Positions 34,550 to 42,618 of a DNA stretch of 64,000 nt are shown one piece after another. Each line of letters begins with the position of its first letter. Position 1 is the first letter of the stretch. A program made the translations under genes and the position numbers. Origin of the DNA: Flavipsychrobacter sp. (GTDB taxonomy: Bacteria; Bacteroidota; Bacteroidia; Chitinophagales; Chitinophagaceae); NCBI GenBank assembly GCA_016787265.1, contig JAEUVF010000010.1:473591-537590 (forward strand). Reading direction: 5' to 3'. The notes under the pieces were generated by a model. It worked only from the letters and a program-made list of their open reading frames with translations. It was not told where the DNA came from and made no database searches.

Positions 34550-35473
34550 TTATGAAAAATGTGCTTTCATCGCTTTGGGAAAAGTGGCCAGTGCCAGTTC
34601 CGGTTCGGCAATTTCGGGATGCCATAATTTTTCCCATTCAAAACTATAATACCCTTTATAGTTATCTCTGGCAAGAAGATCAATTCCTTCAAATATGGGA
34701 ACCTGTCCCTTTCCTAAAAAGGTATAGCGAAGTTTTCCTTCTTCTTTTATAGCATCTTTTACATGCACATGCCGGATGTATTTTTTCAATGCCGGATATA
34801 CTTTCGTAGGGGCTTCACCAGTTACCGTCCACATATTTGAAATATCCCAGATCAGCCCGATTTTCGGACTGTTTACTTCTTTCATGATACTTTCGAGATC
34901 AGCTAAATAGACCAGGTCTCCATGTGTTTCCATTAGTACCTCCACGCCAGATCCTTTCGCATGAGCGGATAATTCCAATAGTCCAGATTTAATCAGATCC
35001 ATCGTTTCTTCCTTTGTTTGTTCCTTCGGGAAATTATTGGGGAATACTCTTACATAGGGGCATTTTAATTGTTCGGACAGGTCAATGAAACGTTTTCCCT
35101 CATCCAACTGAGCCTTTCGTTTAACAGCTTGTTTAAAATGAAGGGTAGAAGAGGATCCAAGTCCGACAAACCGCAATCCTTTTTCCTTCATGCGCGCCAA
35201 AGTAAGGGATCTTGCGGTAGCAGAACTAAATATGGGAGATTTTACTAAATCAAGTTCACGCTGAATACCGCGGATTTCCAATCCTTTATATCCATGATCC
35301 GCTGCGAATTGTGTGATCTGATCAAAATTCCAGTCGGGGCACCCAAGCGTTGAAAAGCTGAGTTTGGGTTTATATGCATTTTTCGCAAATGCAGGAAAAT
35401 ACAGAAGGCCACCCAGCAAAACTGTACTGGCTTGTAAGAATTCCCTGCGTGAACGTGTTGAATTCGCTTGCAT
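34550..35473 (-). CDS. Sugar phosphate isomerase/epimerase-like TIM-barrel protein, Tat-exported
   Basis: A 307-residue protein with a twin-arginine type signal (TRSRREFLQASTVLLGG, ending AFA) and an AP-endonuclease-2-type TIM barrel (LSFSTLGCPDWNF, GYKGLEIRGI, VLMETHGDLVYL, IGLIWDISNMW, HVHVKDA). Such proteins isomerise or epimerise sugars, here probably in the periplasm because of the Tat signal. It precedes the GMC oxidoreductase gene by 19 bp, so the two are likely to act on the same sugar. Confidence 0.88.
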   Translation of the reverse strand: MQANSTRSRREFLQASTVLLGGLLYFPAFAKNAYKPKLSFSTLGCPDWNFDQITQFAADHGYKGLEIRGIQRELDLVKSPIFSSATARSLTLARMKEKGLRFVGLGSSSTLHFKQAVKRKAQLDEGKRFIDLSEQLKCPYVRVFPNNFPKEQTKEETMDLIKSGLLELSAHAKGSGVEVLMETHGDLVYLADLESIMKEVNSPKIGLIWDISNMWTVTGEAPTKVYPALKKYIRHVHVKDAIKEEGKLRYTFLGKGQVPIFEGIDLLARDNYKGYYSFEWEKLWHPEIAEPELALATFPKAMKAHFS

Positions 35474-35528
35474 GTCGAAAAGATAATAAACATCAGGGAA
35501 TTAGCGGTAATATTCAGGTAATATTAGG

Positions 35529-35729
35529 ATGGTAGATTACCTGAAAGCAAGGATTATGGATGCGTTTATTTATACACTGCTTGCAATCGCAGTATTGGTT
35601 TTTATAATATGGACCTGGAGGATCAATCGTAAGGAGAAGAAGAAACTGAGCAACCGGCTGAACCGCGATTTCCCTCATAGAGAAATTCATAAACAAACTG
35701 ATGATCCCGACGATCTCAAACAGGATTGA
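35529..35729 (+). CDS. Small single-helix membrane protein
   Basis: A 66-residue protein with one membrane helix (about 11-30) and a highly charged C-terminal tail. A second ATG at 35556 would give 57 residues. No family recognised. It converges on the PAS protein gene with no gap at all (35729/35730). Confidence 0.5.
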   Translation: MVDYLKARIMDAFIYTLLAIAVLVFIIWTWRINRKEKKKLSNRLNRDFPHREIHKQTDDPDDLKQD

Positions 35730-36200
35730 TCAGATGTCAATTTCCTCTTCGATTGCTACATAATTGGTCAGTCTCCCTGATTCATTCAACAGGGGATACC
35801 CTTCGATCTTGCAATTGTAAAGTGTACCGTCTTTTCTGTAATTCAAAATGGTACAATTAAAAGGTTTAATTTCAGATAAGGCAGTCCGTATCATCTTCCG
35901 GCTGCTTAGTTGAGTAGCCGGCCCCTGGAAAAGTTTCGGAGATTTTCCTATCACTTCCCAAGGTTGATAACCGTTCATCCGTTCAATATTTTTACTGGCA
36001 AACAGAATCTTCAGGTCTGCGTTGGTCACCAGTATTGTTTTATTTTCCCATACCAGTACATTGTCCAGTGGTCTGCCGGGAGAATACGTCCAGTAGCCCG
36101 ATTGTTGAAGGCGGTTCAGATAGGAGATGTCTGTACTGAATTCTTGCCTGCGACTTCTTCCTTCAAGAATAATATCCCAACAAAGCAATGGATGCGACAT
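35730..36200 (-). CDS. Single PAS-domain protein, LOV-like but lacking the photoactive cysteine
   Basis: A 156-residue soluble protein with a PAS domain at about 50-156. The pattern is very close to flavin-binding LOV domains: ILFASKNIERMNGY (where LOV domains have a similar A'alpha-Bbeta stretch), then GKSPKLFQGPATQ in place of the GxNCRFLQG motif, LNYRKDGTLYN with the flavin-contacting Asn120 and Asn129, and a final strand YVAIEEEI. The adduct-forming Cys is replaced by Pro88 and the usual final-strand Gln by Glu151. No output domain is attached. It may be a redox or ligand sensor, or still bind flavin without photochemistry. Confidence 0.8.
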   Translation of the reverse strand: MSHPLLCWDIILEGRSRRQEFSTDISYLNRLQQSGYWTYSPGRPLDNVLVWENKTILVTNADLKILFASKNIERMNGYQPWEVIGKSPKLFQGPATQLSSRKMIRTALSEIKPFNCTILNYRKDGTLYNCKIEGYPLLNESGRLTNYVAIEEEIDI

Positions 36201-36315
36201 GTAAAACTTTTTGTGAATCTACATTATGGTTCATTGAATTGCATCATTTGTTGAATTATAAGAAGTGATAATCAGAGAAGGCTTATAGCTTTGTTTCATA
36301 TTAATGATTTATCAG

Positions 36316-36339
36316 ATAGAATTGTTACACAAATTCTAT
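36316..36339. promoter_or_regulatory. Inverted repeat upstream of the CBM9-like gene
   Basis: ATAGAATT (36316-36323) and AATTCTAT (36332-36339) are perfect 8-bp arms with an 8-base centre, 18 bp before the ATG at 36357. A TAGCTTTG box (36286-36293) upstream fits TAnnTTTG but lacks a clear -33 element. Possible operator or leader hairpin. Confidence 0.4.
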
Positions 36340-36356
36340 TTCAGTCACTTGAAAGT

Positions 36357-37148
36357 ATGGTGGAACTTATTAAAGTATGTGGGTTACTGATTGGTAGCAT
36401 TTGCCAGTTGGAAGCACCGGTAGATTCATTGCCCAGGCGCTATGATGTATTTAAAACGCAGAAAAAAATCCAGGTAGATGGTAAAATAGATAAGGCCTGG
36501 AAGAAGGCGGCCTGGACCAGTTATTTCCAGGATATCGAAGGCAGTCGAAAACCGGAACCAAGATTCAAAACCCGGGTTAAGATGCTCTGGGATGCAGAGT
36601 ATCTTTATATCCTTGCCGAAATGGAAGAGCCTCATCTCTGGGCTACACTTACCGATCGGGATGCTATCATTTTCAATGATCATGATTTTGAGGTCTTTCT
36701 GGATCCCAATAATGACCAGGAGCAATATTTCGAATATGAAATTAATGCGTTGGGTACGATTATGGACCTGTTCATGACCAAGCCCTATAAAAAAGGAGGG
36801 CCAATGATAATGGGCTGGAACTCGGATCACTTATTATCTGCCGTACAATTAAATGGTACGCTTAATGATAACCGTGATACTGATAAAGGCTGGATTGTTG
36901 AAATGGCCATACCGTACAAAGACCTGGAGCGTCCGGGCCGTATTTCACATCCTCACCACGGCGCTACCTGGAGAATTAATTTTTCAAGAGTACAGTGGAC
37001 CATGGACATGGACGGACAATCCTACAAAAGAAGAATAGGTCCCAATGGGAAACGGCTCCCGGAAGACAACTGGGTTTGGTCACCCCAGGGTTTAATAGAT
37101 ATGCACGTGCCCGAACACTGGGGATACATTACTTTCAAAGAAAAATGA
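36357..37148 (+). CDS. Secreted CBM9-like carbohydrate-binding protein
   Basis: A 264-residue protein. ATG 36357 starts a short hydrophobic signal segment (VCGLLIGSICQL); an earlier in-frame TTG at 36291 is not preferred. The body matches CBM9-like family 9 proteins: KIDKAWKKAAWTSYF, then ARVKM-type LWDAEYLYILAEMEEPHLWA, DFEVFLDPNND, EYEINALGTIMDL and WRINFSRVQW. It would bind the reducing end of glycans. The putative glycosidase follows 10 bp later, so the two are probably one functional unit. Confidence 0.82.
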   Translation: MVELIKVCGLLIGSICQLEAPVDSLPRRYDVFKTQKKIQVDGKIDKAWKKAAWTSYFQDIEGSRKPEPRFKTRVKMLWDAEYLYILAEMEEPHLWATLTDRDAIIFNDHDFEVFLDPNNDQEQYFEYEINALGTIMDLFMTKPYKKGGPMIMGWNSDHLLSAVQLNGTLNDNRDTDKGWIVEMAIPYKDLERPGRISHPHHGATWRINFSRVQWTMDMDGQSYKRRIGPNGKRLPEDNWVWSPQGLIDMHVPEHWGYITFKEK

Positions 37149-37158
37149 ACTCACAATC

Positions 37159-38235
37159 ATGAGTAACCGAAGAAATTTTATAAAGAACAGTTTGCTGACT
37201 ACAGCTTCGCTATCAATTGGAACCTCCCTTAGCGCTGCAGAATTGGAGCCTAAAAAGAAAAAGCCGAAACACTGGATATGGACAAGGCCCAATGAAAAAG
37301 ATTCAGAAGCAGAATTATTGGAACGGTATGCCGCCTACGCAGCAGCCGGTGTTCGGGGTGTTTTGTTTGAAGATGATTCCGAAAAACATTTCAGGGCTGC
37401 AAAAAAAATGAAACTTGAAGCGCATCGCTGGAACTGGACCATGAACAAGGGAGTAAAAACCCTGATGGAGCAACATCCTGAATGGTATGCGGTTTCGAGA
37501 GAAGGTAAATCAGTTATTGATCATCCTCCGTATGTTGGTTATTATCGCTGGTTATGCCCCTCCAAACCAGAAGTGCAGGCTTACCTGAAACAGGAGGCTG
37601 AACAGATTCTTTCGAAAGATTATATTGATGGCCTGCACCTCGATTACATCCGGTTTTGTGATGTGATACTTCCGCTTAACCTCTGGAAAGATTACAACCT
37701 GGTTCAGCAGCAGGAATTACCTGCCTTTGATTTCTGCTATTGTTCTACCTGCAGAACTGAGTATAAGAAAATATCCGGTAAAGATCCACTGGATCTGCCC
37801 TATCCGGACGGCGTTTTATCCTGGAGGCTGTTTCGGTACAATGCCATCAACAAAGTGGTTAACCAATTAGCAGAAGTTGCCAATCGTCATAAAAAATGGA
37901 TCACAGCAGCAGTATTTCCTACACCTGAAGTGGCGCGCAGGATTGTTCGCCAGGACTGGACCAACTGGAACCTGGATGCTGTCTTCCCGATGATCTATCA
38001 TAAGTTTTACCAGGAAGATGTGAAATGGATCGGCGATGCAGTAACGGAAGGTGTGCATTTCCTGGCTGGAAAGTTTCCGCTGTATGCTGGTTTGTACCTT
38101 CCCGATTTTGATTCCATGGAAGAACTGAAAACGGGGATTGAACTATCCATTGCAAAAGGTGCCGCTGGTGTATCCTTATTCGGTAACGTAACTCCAGAAG
38201 TATTGGCTACTCTTAAGAGTACGCAAGTTGTTTAA
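37159..38235 (+). CDS. Putative glycosidase, GHL10-like, Tat-exported
   Basis: A 358-residue protein with a Tat-type signal (SNRRNFIKNSLLTTASLSIG, ending SAAE). The core pattern of the GHL10/family-10-like hypothetical glycosidases is present: WIWTRPNEKDSE, GVRGVLFEDDS, HPEWYAVSREG, WLCPSKPEVQAYL, DGLHLDYIRFCD and FPMIYHKFY. Acidic residues in the LHLDYIR motif are the likely active site. Substrate unknown. It follows the CBM9-like gene by 10 bp and converges on the GNAT gene with a 23-bp overlap. Confidence 0.8.
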   Translation: MSNRRNFIKNSLLTTASLSIGTSLSAAELEPKKKKPKHWIWTRPNEKDSEAELLERYAAYAAAGVRGVLFEDDSEKHFRAAKKMKLEAHRWNWTMNKGVKTLMEQHPEWYAVSREGKSVIDHPPYVGYYRWLCPSKPEVQAYLKQEAEQILSKDYIDGLHLDYIRFCDVILPLNLWKDYNLVQQQELPAFDFCYCSTCRTEYKKISGKDPLDLPYPDGVLSWRLFRYNAINKVVNQLAEVANRHKKWITAAVFPTPEVARRIVRQDWTNWNLDAVFPMIYHKFYQEDVKWIGDAVTEGVHFLAGKFPLYAGLYLPDFDSMEELKTGIELSIAKGAAGVSLFGNVTPEVLATLKSTQVV

Positions 38236-38710
38236 CATAGAAATGGGTATCTACCGGCATTCTTGGAAAGAAATCCGGTAATGCTTCTGCAGCGATTTTA
38301 TGAAAGTCATTTTTTTCATAGAATCGCTGCGCTGCTTTTAGCTGATCTACTGTTCCAAGATAAATACTGGTAATGTCATTTTCTTTGCACCAGCTGATGG
38401 CAGTATCCAATAATGCCTGTCCCAACCCTGTTTCCTTTCCGCGATAATCAGCCCGTACAAACATCTTTCGGATGGCAGCAGCCTGGTGCCCGATGTCAAT
38501 CAGTCCGATGCTGCCAATTATATTTTCCTGATCGGTTGCTACCCAGAAATTGCCTTTGTTTTTCTGATAAAATTCAGGAATGATCAAAAGATCAGGTTGA
38601 TCTTTTATCGTTACAGGTACACCAAATTCTATTTGCTGTATGGGTAATATCAGGTTGATAACACCCTGCTGGTAGTTATCCTGATAAGGTTGAATAGAAA
38701 AATATTTCAT
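38213..38710 (-). CDS. GNAT family N-acetyltransferase
   Basis: A 165-residue acetyltransferase. The acetyl-CoA binding motif region is seen in IRKMFVRADYRGKETGLGQALLD and the final fold in FYEKNDFHKI. Substrate unknown. The start overlaps the purU stop by one base (TGATG), so it is co-translated with purU. The 3' end overlaps the convergent glycosidase gene by 23 bp. Confidence 0.85.
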   Translation of the reverse strand: MKYFSIQPYQDNYQQGVINLILPIQQIEFGVPVTIKDQPDLLIIPEFYQKNKGNFWVATDQENIIGSIGLIDIGHQAAAIRKMFVRADYRGKETGLGQALLDTAISWCKENDITSIYLGTVDQLKAAQRFYEKNDFHKIAAEALPDFFPRMPVDTHFYVKQLAYS

Positions 38711-39549
38711 CAGGAAAATACGATGGTTTTATTGCCGGAAACAAAAATACGGTCTTCCAACACCAGTTTTAATGCATCCGCAAGTACGGATTTTTCAATT
38801 TCATGTCCCGCTTCAATCATGTCGGTTAAGCCATCATCATGTTTTACCGGTATGATCTGCTGTGTAATAATGGGGCCTTCATCCAGGTCATTGTTCACTA
38901 TATGTGCCGTGGCACCAATGAGTTTCACACCACGTTCAAATGCTTTTTTATACGGATTGGCACCTATGAAGGCTGGCAGAAAAGAGTGATGAATATTGAT
39001 GATCCGGTCATTGTAACGTTGCACAAATTCAGGCGTGAGTATACGCATAAATTTTGCCAGCACGAGGTAGTCGGGTTGGTATGCTTCCAGCGTTTGGAGG
39101 ATGGTTTGTTCAAAGGCCTGTTTGCTTTTCCCTTCATGACTTATAAAATGGAATGGGATTCCAAATTTTTCAGTAAATGATTGCAGCGTATTGTGATTGC
39201 CGATTACTGCAAGTATCTCGGCATGTAGTTCATTGAAGTAATGACGAACCAGCAGATCCCCGAGGCAATGGTATTCTTTGGTTACCAGCAGTACAATTTT
39301 TTTCTTCTGACTGGGTATGATTTCAACTATGGTTGAGGGGGGTAACACATACCTGAGTTCCGTTTCCAGTTCCTGCTGGTTTAACTCTCCGGCGATTTCA
39401 AGCCTTGCAAAAAACTGTCCGGTTTCGGTTTCCACAAATTCCTTCATTACCATGATATTGTACCCATTTTTGAAGAGAATTCCGGCGATACCGGCAATAA
39501 GCCCTTTTTGATCCGGACATTTAATCCGGATTACATGATTCTTTTCCAT
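38710..39549 (-). CDS. purU: Formyltetrahydrofolate deformylase
   Basis: A 279-residue enzyme that hydrolyses 10-formyltetrahydrofolate to formate and tetrahydrofolate, balancing the one-carbon pool and supplying formate for purine synthesis. An N-terminal ACT domain (about 5-80, IKCPDQKGLIAGIAGIL) and a C-terminal formyltransferase-like domain (about 90-279) with the catalytic set INIHHSFLPAF and LDEGPII are present. Length fits the family. A minus-strand -7 box TAAATTTG (39567-39574) lies 18 bp upstream. Confidence 0.92.
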   Translation of the reverse strand: MEKNHVIRIKCPDQKGLIAGIAGILFKNGYNIMVMKEFVETETGQFFARLEIAGELNQQELETELRYVLPPSTIVEIIPSQKKKIVLLVTKEYHCLGDLLVRHYFNELHAEILAVIGNHNTLQSFTEKFGIPFHFISHEGKSKQAFEQTILQTLEAYQPDYLVLAKFMRILTPEFVQRYNDRIINIHHSFLPAFIGANPYKKAFERGVKLIGATAHIVNNDLDEGPIITQQIIPVKHDDGLTDMIEAGHEIEKSVLADALKLVLEDRIFVSGNKTIVFS

Positions 39550-39566
39550 GCTGCCTGCTTGAGTAA

Positions 39567-39602
39567 CAAATTTACCTGCTTTCTTAAATTCGGCTACATT
39601 TG
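39567..39602. promoter_or_regulatory. Back-to-back -7 boxes of purU and the CvfB-like gene
   Basis: On the minus strand TAAATTTG (39567-39574) serves purU; on the plus strand TACATTTG (39595-39602) serves the CvfB-like gene. Both fit TAnnTTTG exactly and point away from each other with 20 bp between, so the two promoters share one short region. -33 elements are weak in both. Confidence 0.6.
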
Positions 39603-39628
39603 CTTTGATCCCTGTTCAATTTATAATT

Positions 39629-40456
39629 ATGGTTAAAGTTGGTGAATTCAATGCGTTGCGCGTAATCCGGACAGTTGATTTTGGTGTTTTCCTGGATGAT
39701 GAAAAAGAAGGCATTCTTTTACCCAAACGTTTTGTACCTGCTGGATTAAAGGTCGGAGATGAGTTGGAAGTGTTTGTATATCATGATTCAGAGGACAGGT
39801 TGATTGCTACTACTCAGAAACCACTGGGTACTGTTGGTGATATCGTTGCGTTAAAAGCAGTAAGTGCAACGAATCAGGGAGCTTTTCTGGATTGGGGACT
39901 GATGAAAGATCTCTTTGTTCCCAAGTCTAAACAATTGAGTACGATGCGGGTTGGTGGTACTTATATTGTCAAAATTTATATTGATGAACAGACTGGTCGT
40001 GTAGCCGCTACAGAAAAAATCGAAAACTTTCTATCCAATGAAGACCTCGGCCTGAAAGAAAAAGAACCTGTTGATCTATTGGTTTATCGCCGTACGGATA
40101 TCGGTTATCTCTGTATCATAAACGGAAAGCATACCGGTGTTTTACACTTTAGCGATATCTATCAAAATATCCAGGTGGGCGACCGGCTGAAAGGTTATAT
40201 CCGTAAAATCCGGGAAGAAAATAAAATTGATTTGGCCCTTGGAGAACGTGGCTACCAGAGGGTGAGCGGAGAGGCAGGAAAAATCCTGGAACTGCTCGAC
40301 CAGCACGGTGGATTTTTGCCCTACCATGATAAGTCTGATCCTGAAGATATCTACGACAATCTCGGGATGAGCAAAAAAGCCTTCAAGATGGCCATTGGCA
40401 ATCTTTTCAAACTAAAACTCATCCGTATCAAGGAAAACGGAATTGAGAAGATCTAA
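39629..40456 (+). CDS. cvfB: S1-like RNA-binding protein, CvfB family
   Basis: A 275-residue protein with repeated S1-like domains (VGEFNALRVIRTVDFGVFLDD; GAFLDWGLMKDLFVPKSKQ; GVLHFSDIYQNIQVGDRLKG) and a C-terminal winged-helix-like domain (YDNLGMSKKAFKMAIGNLFKLKLI). This is the organisation of CvfB/YitL, an RNA-binding virulence or stress regulator in Firmicutes. ATG 39629 is preferred over TTG 39605 because the -7 box would put transcription start near 39608. A palindromic element follows the stop codon by 2 bp. Confidence 0.88.
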   Translation: MVKVGEFNALRVIRTVDFGVFLDDEKEGILLPKRFVPAGLKVGDELEVFVYHDSEDRLIATTQKPLGTVGDIVALKAVSATNQGAFLDWGLMKDLFVPKSKQLSTMRVGGTYIVKIYIDEQTGRVAATEKIENFLSNEDLGLKEKEPVDLLVYRRTDIGYLCIINGKHTGVLHFSDIYQNIQVGDRLKGYIRKIREENKIDLALGERGYQRVSGEAGKILELLDQHGGFLPYHDKSDPEDIYDNLGMSKKAFKMAIGNLFKLKLIRIKENGIEKI

Positions 40457-40458
40457 AC

Positions 40459-40498
40459 TTCACTCCGCCGTGCCGGATGCCACCACGGCGAAGTGAAG
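40459..40498. repeat. Palindromic element, copy 1 of a three-member family
   Basis: A 40-bp hairpin: a 14-of-15 bp stem (TTCACTCCGCCGTG arm and its partner CACGGCGAAGTGAA) with an 11-base loop containing GGATGCCACC. It shares TTCAyTCCGCC...CCACC...GTGAAG with the elements at 48534-48571 and 58710-58747. It fills the convergent junction between the CvfB-like gene (stop 40456) and the minus-strand lipoprotein gene (stop 40509), so it could also serve as a two-way terminator. Confidence 0.75.
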
Positions 40499-40508
40499 GA
40501 TGCCAGGA

Positions 40509-40718
40509 TCAATGTCTTTTTTTGCGTTGCCCGGGTGCATGCGGTCGGGCAGACTTCGTTCCGTAAACTTTTTTTGCTTGTCCGGGTGGCAGGCGATGTA
40601 CTTTATGATGCTTACCTCTGGGATGTGGTGGATGGTGAACCACCACTACACGACGAGTACAGGAGGCCAGTGTAAATAACAGGGCAATCAGGACCAGAAG
40701 TCCGATTCTTGGTTTCAT
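40509..40718 (-). CDS. Small His-rich lipoprotein
   Basis: A 69-residue protein with a lipobox (TLASC, Cys20) and a mature region rich in His, Pro, Lys and Arg (VVVVHHPPHPRGKHH). It ends with PPGQAKKVYGTKSARPHAPGQ-like sequence, a conserved tail I associate with small Bacteroidota lipoproteins of unknown role. The His-rich stretch may bind metal; that is a guess. Confidence 0.65.
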   Translation of the reverse strand: MKPRIGLLVLIALLFTLASCTRRVVVVHHPPHPRGKHHKVHRLPPGQAKKVYGTKSARPHAPGQRKKRH

Positions 40719-40765
40719 AAGGACTGAATTTGACGCTAATATATAAAATCTGGGGTAATTGGGTA

Positions 40766-42562
40766 TTATGCGTAAATCCTTTCGATTTCGTCCCTGTATT
40801 TTTCCTGGATAACTTTACGTTTCAAACTCAGTTTAGGGGTCAATTCGCCGGTTTCAATGGACCAGTCCTGGGATAGCAATTCGAACTTTTTAATCTGTTC
40901 AACATGATTGAAATACTTGTTGAAACTCTCCACCAGGTCGCGGTATAACTCAGCCACTTTTGGATGACGGATCATTTCCTCATTGCTGGAGTATTCAATA
41001 TTTTGCTGCCTGCACCAGTCGCGCAGGTTGGCAAAGGAAGGCACCAGCAAGGCCCCAACAAATTTTCTTTCAGAACCTACTACCAGTACCTGTTCTACAT
41101 ATAAAGACTCCTTGAGTTTGTTTTCAATAGGCAGTGGTGCCACGTATTTACCACCGCTGGTTTTGAACATCTCTTTTTTGCGGTCGGTAATCTTCAGGAA
41201 TTTACCATCTTCAAATAATCCGATATCACCTGTGCAGAACCAGTCTCCCTGCATTACTTCAGCTGTCAGGTCCGGACGTTTATAGTATCCCATCATGGTG
41301 TTGGGGCCGCGGGATAAAATCTCTCCATCTTCAGCGATTTTTACTTCCACCCCATTAATGAGTGTACCAACTGTTCCAAACTTGCGGCCGTGTTTGCCAT
41401 AACGATTTACCGCAATGACCGGGGAAGTTTCGGTTAGGCCATAGCCCTCCATAATCGGAATTTGTGCAGCTGTAAAGATTCGGATGAGTTTTACCTGGCA
41501 GGCCGCGCCACCACTGACAATCGCTTTTAGATTCCCACCCAATGCTTCTCTCCATTTACTAAAGACCAGTTTATTAGCCAGAGCAAGTTGGGTATTGTAC
41601 CAGAATCCCTGGTTTTTATGCAGTTCAAAATGATCCGCCAGGTCATGTGCCCAAAAAAAGAGCTTACGTTTTACACCTGTCAACTCCATTCCCTTCAGCA
41701 TGATCTTCTCGTATACTTTTTCAAGCAGGCGGGGTACCGTTGTAAAGAGAGTAGGCTTAACTTCCCTGAGGTTATCTCCAATGGTTTCCATGCTTTCGGC
41801 ATAATAAATAGTAGTGCCGGAAAACAGGTAGATATAGGTAACCATCCGTTCAAAAATATGATTCAGGGGTAAGAAACTCAGGGCTTTTTGTCCCTCTACC
41901 CCAATTTCGAGGAAGGCCGATTCAATGCTGCTCAATACATTGCTGAGTACATTCTTATGCGATAACATAACTCCTTTCGGAGTGCCTGTTGTACCGGATG
42001 TATAGATGATAGTGAAGAGATCTTCGTAACTGATTTTTTCTTTTATAGCTGGAATCCGCTGCTGCGCTTCCGGACTGTTATTGCGGATCACATCTTTCCA
42101 GTGTGCTGCATTGGCTACATGTTCAAAAGTGAAAATATGCTGGAGACTTGGAACCCGTGTCTGAACACTCAGAATTTTGTGATAAAGTTCCTCATCGTTC
42201 ACAAAAGCCATTTTTACTCCGGCATCATTCAGAACGAACTCGAGCTCCTTTGCGTTGATGGTTGGATATACCGGGGTGAGTATGGCGCCAATCTGTTGAA
42301 CCGCCAGGTCAAGTATAACCCATTCCGGCCGGTTTTTAGAAAGAATAGCGATCTTGTCGCGACCTTCCGGACTCATGTCGCCACATCCCATTCCAAGGTT
42401 GAGCAGCCCGCCACTTAGCTGATCAACAAGCTCCTTTACCTCTTTGACCGTGTACTCTTTCCATTGTCCGTTTTCCTTGCCTGAAAGCAGGGGTTGTGTT
42501 GGATTTTTATCCATTAGCACCTGCAGACAATCAAAAAGGCGTTGTGGCTGATTCATATGCAT
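40766..42562 (-). CDS. Long-chain acyl-CoA synthetase / AMP-dependent ligase
   Basis: A 598-residue adenylate-forming enzyme that activates fatty acids to acyl-CoA. The P-loop-like motif YTSGTTGTPKGVMLSH, the ALSFLPLNHIFERM segment, GYGLTETSPVI and the hinge motif RKKEMFKTSGGKYVAP are all present. ATG 42562 is used; TTG 42565 and ATG 42556 are near. The -7 box TATATTTG on the minus strand at 42591-42598 supports this start. Chain-length specificity is unknown. Confidence 0.9.
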   Translation of the reverse strand: MHMNQPQRLFDCLQVLMDKNPTQPLLSGKENGQWKEYTVKEVKELVDQLSGGLLNLGMGCGDMSPEGRDKIAILSKNRPEWVILDLAVQQIGAILTPVYPTINAKELEFVLNDAGVKMAFVNDEELYHKILSVQTRVPSLQHIFTFEHVANAAHWKDVIRNNSPEAQQRIPAIKEKISYEDLFTIIYTSGTTGTPKGVMLSHKNVLSNVLSSIESAFLEIGVEGQKALSFLPLNHIFERMVTYIYLFSGTTIYYAESMETIGDNLREVKPTLFTTVPRLLEKVYEKIMLKGMELTGVKRKLFFWAHDLADHFELHKNQGFWYNTQLALANKLVFSKWREALGGNLKAIVSGGAACQVKLIRIFTAAQIPIMEGYGLTETSPVIAVNRYGKHGRKFGTVGTLINGVEVKIAEDGEILSRGPNTMMGYYKRPDLTAEVMQGDWFCTGDIGLFEDGKFLKITDRKKEMFKTSGGKYVAPLPIENKLKESLYVEQVLVVGSERKFVGALLVPSFANLRDWCRQQNIEYSSNEEMIRHPKVAELYRDLVESFNKYFNHVEQIKKFELLSQDWSIETGELTPKLSLKRKVIQEKYRDEIERIYA

Positions 42563-42590
42563 CAATCGTTAGTGAGTGAATAATCCATTT

Positions 42591-42598
42591 CAAATATA
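42591..42598 (-). promoter_or_regulatory. -7 promoter box (TATATTTG) of the acyl-CoA ligase gene
   Basis: The minus strand reads TATATTTG, matching TAnnTTTG, about 28 bp upstream of the ATG. It lies just after the YceI terminator, so the ligase gene is likely to start a new transcript. Confidence 0.55.
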
Positions 42599-42618
42599 GG
42601 TAACCACCACCAATAAAA

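Noticed and set aside
35500..35528. Short direct repeat GGTAATATT before the small membrane protein gene
   Set aside because: Only two copies of nine bases in an AT-rich gap; likely chance.
40509..40718. Annotation of the small His-rich lipoprotein as a quinol oxidase subunit
   Set aside because: It has one signal peptide and no membrane helices, so such a name would be misleading.
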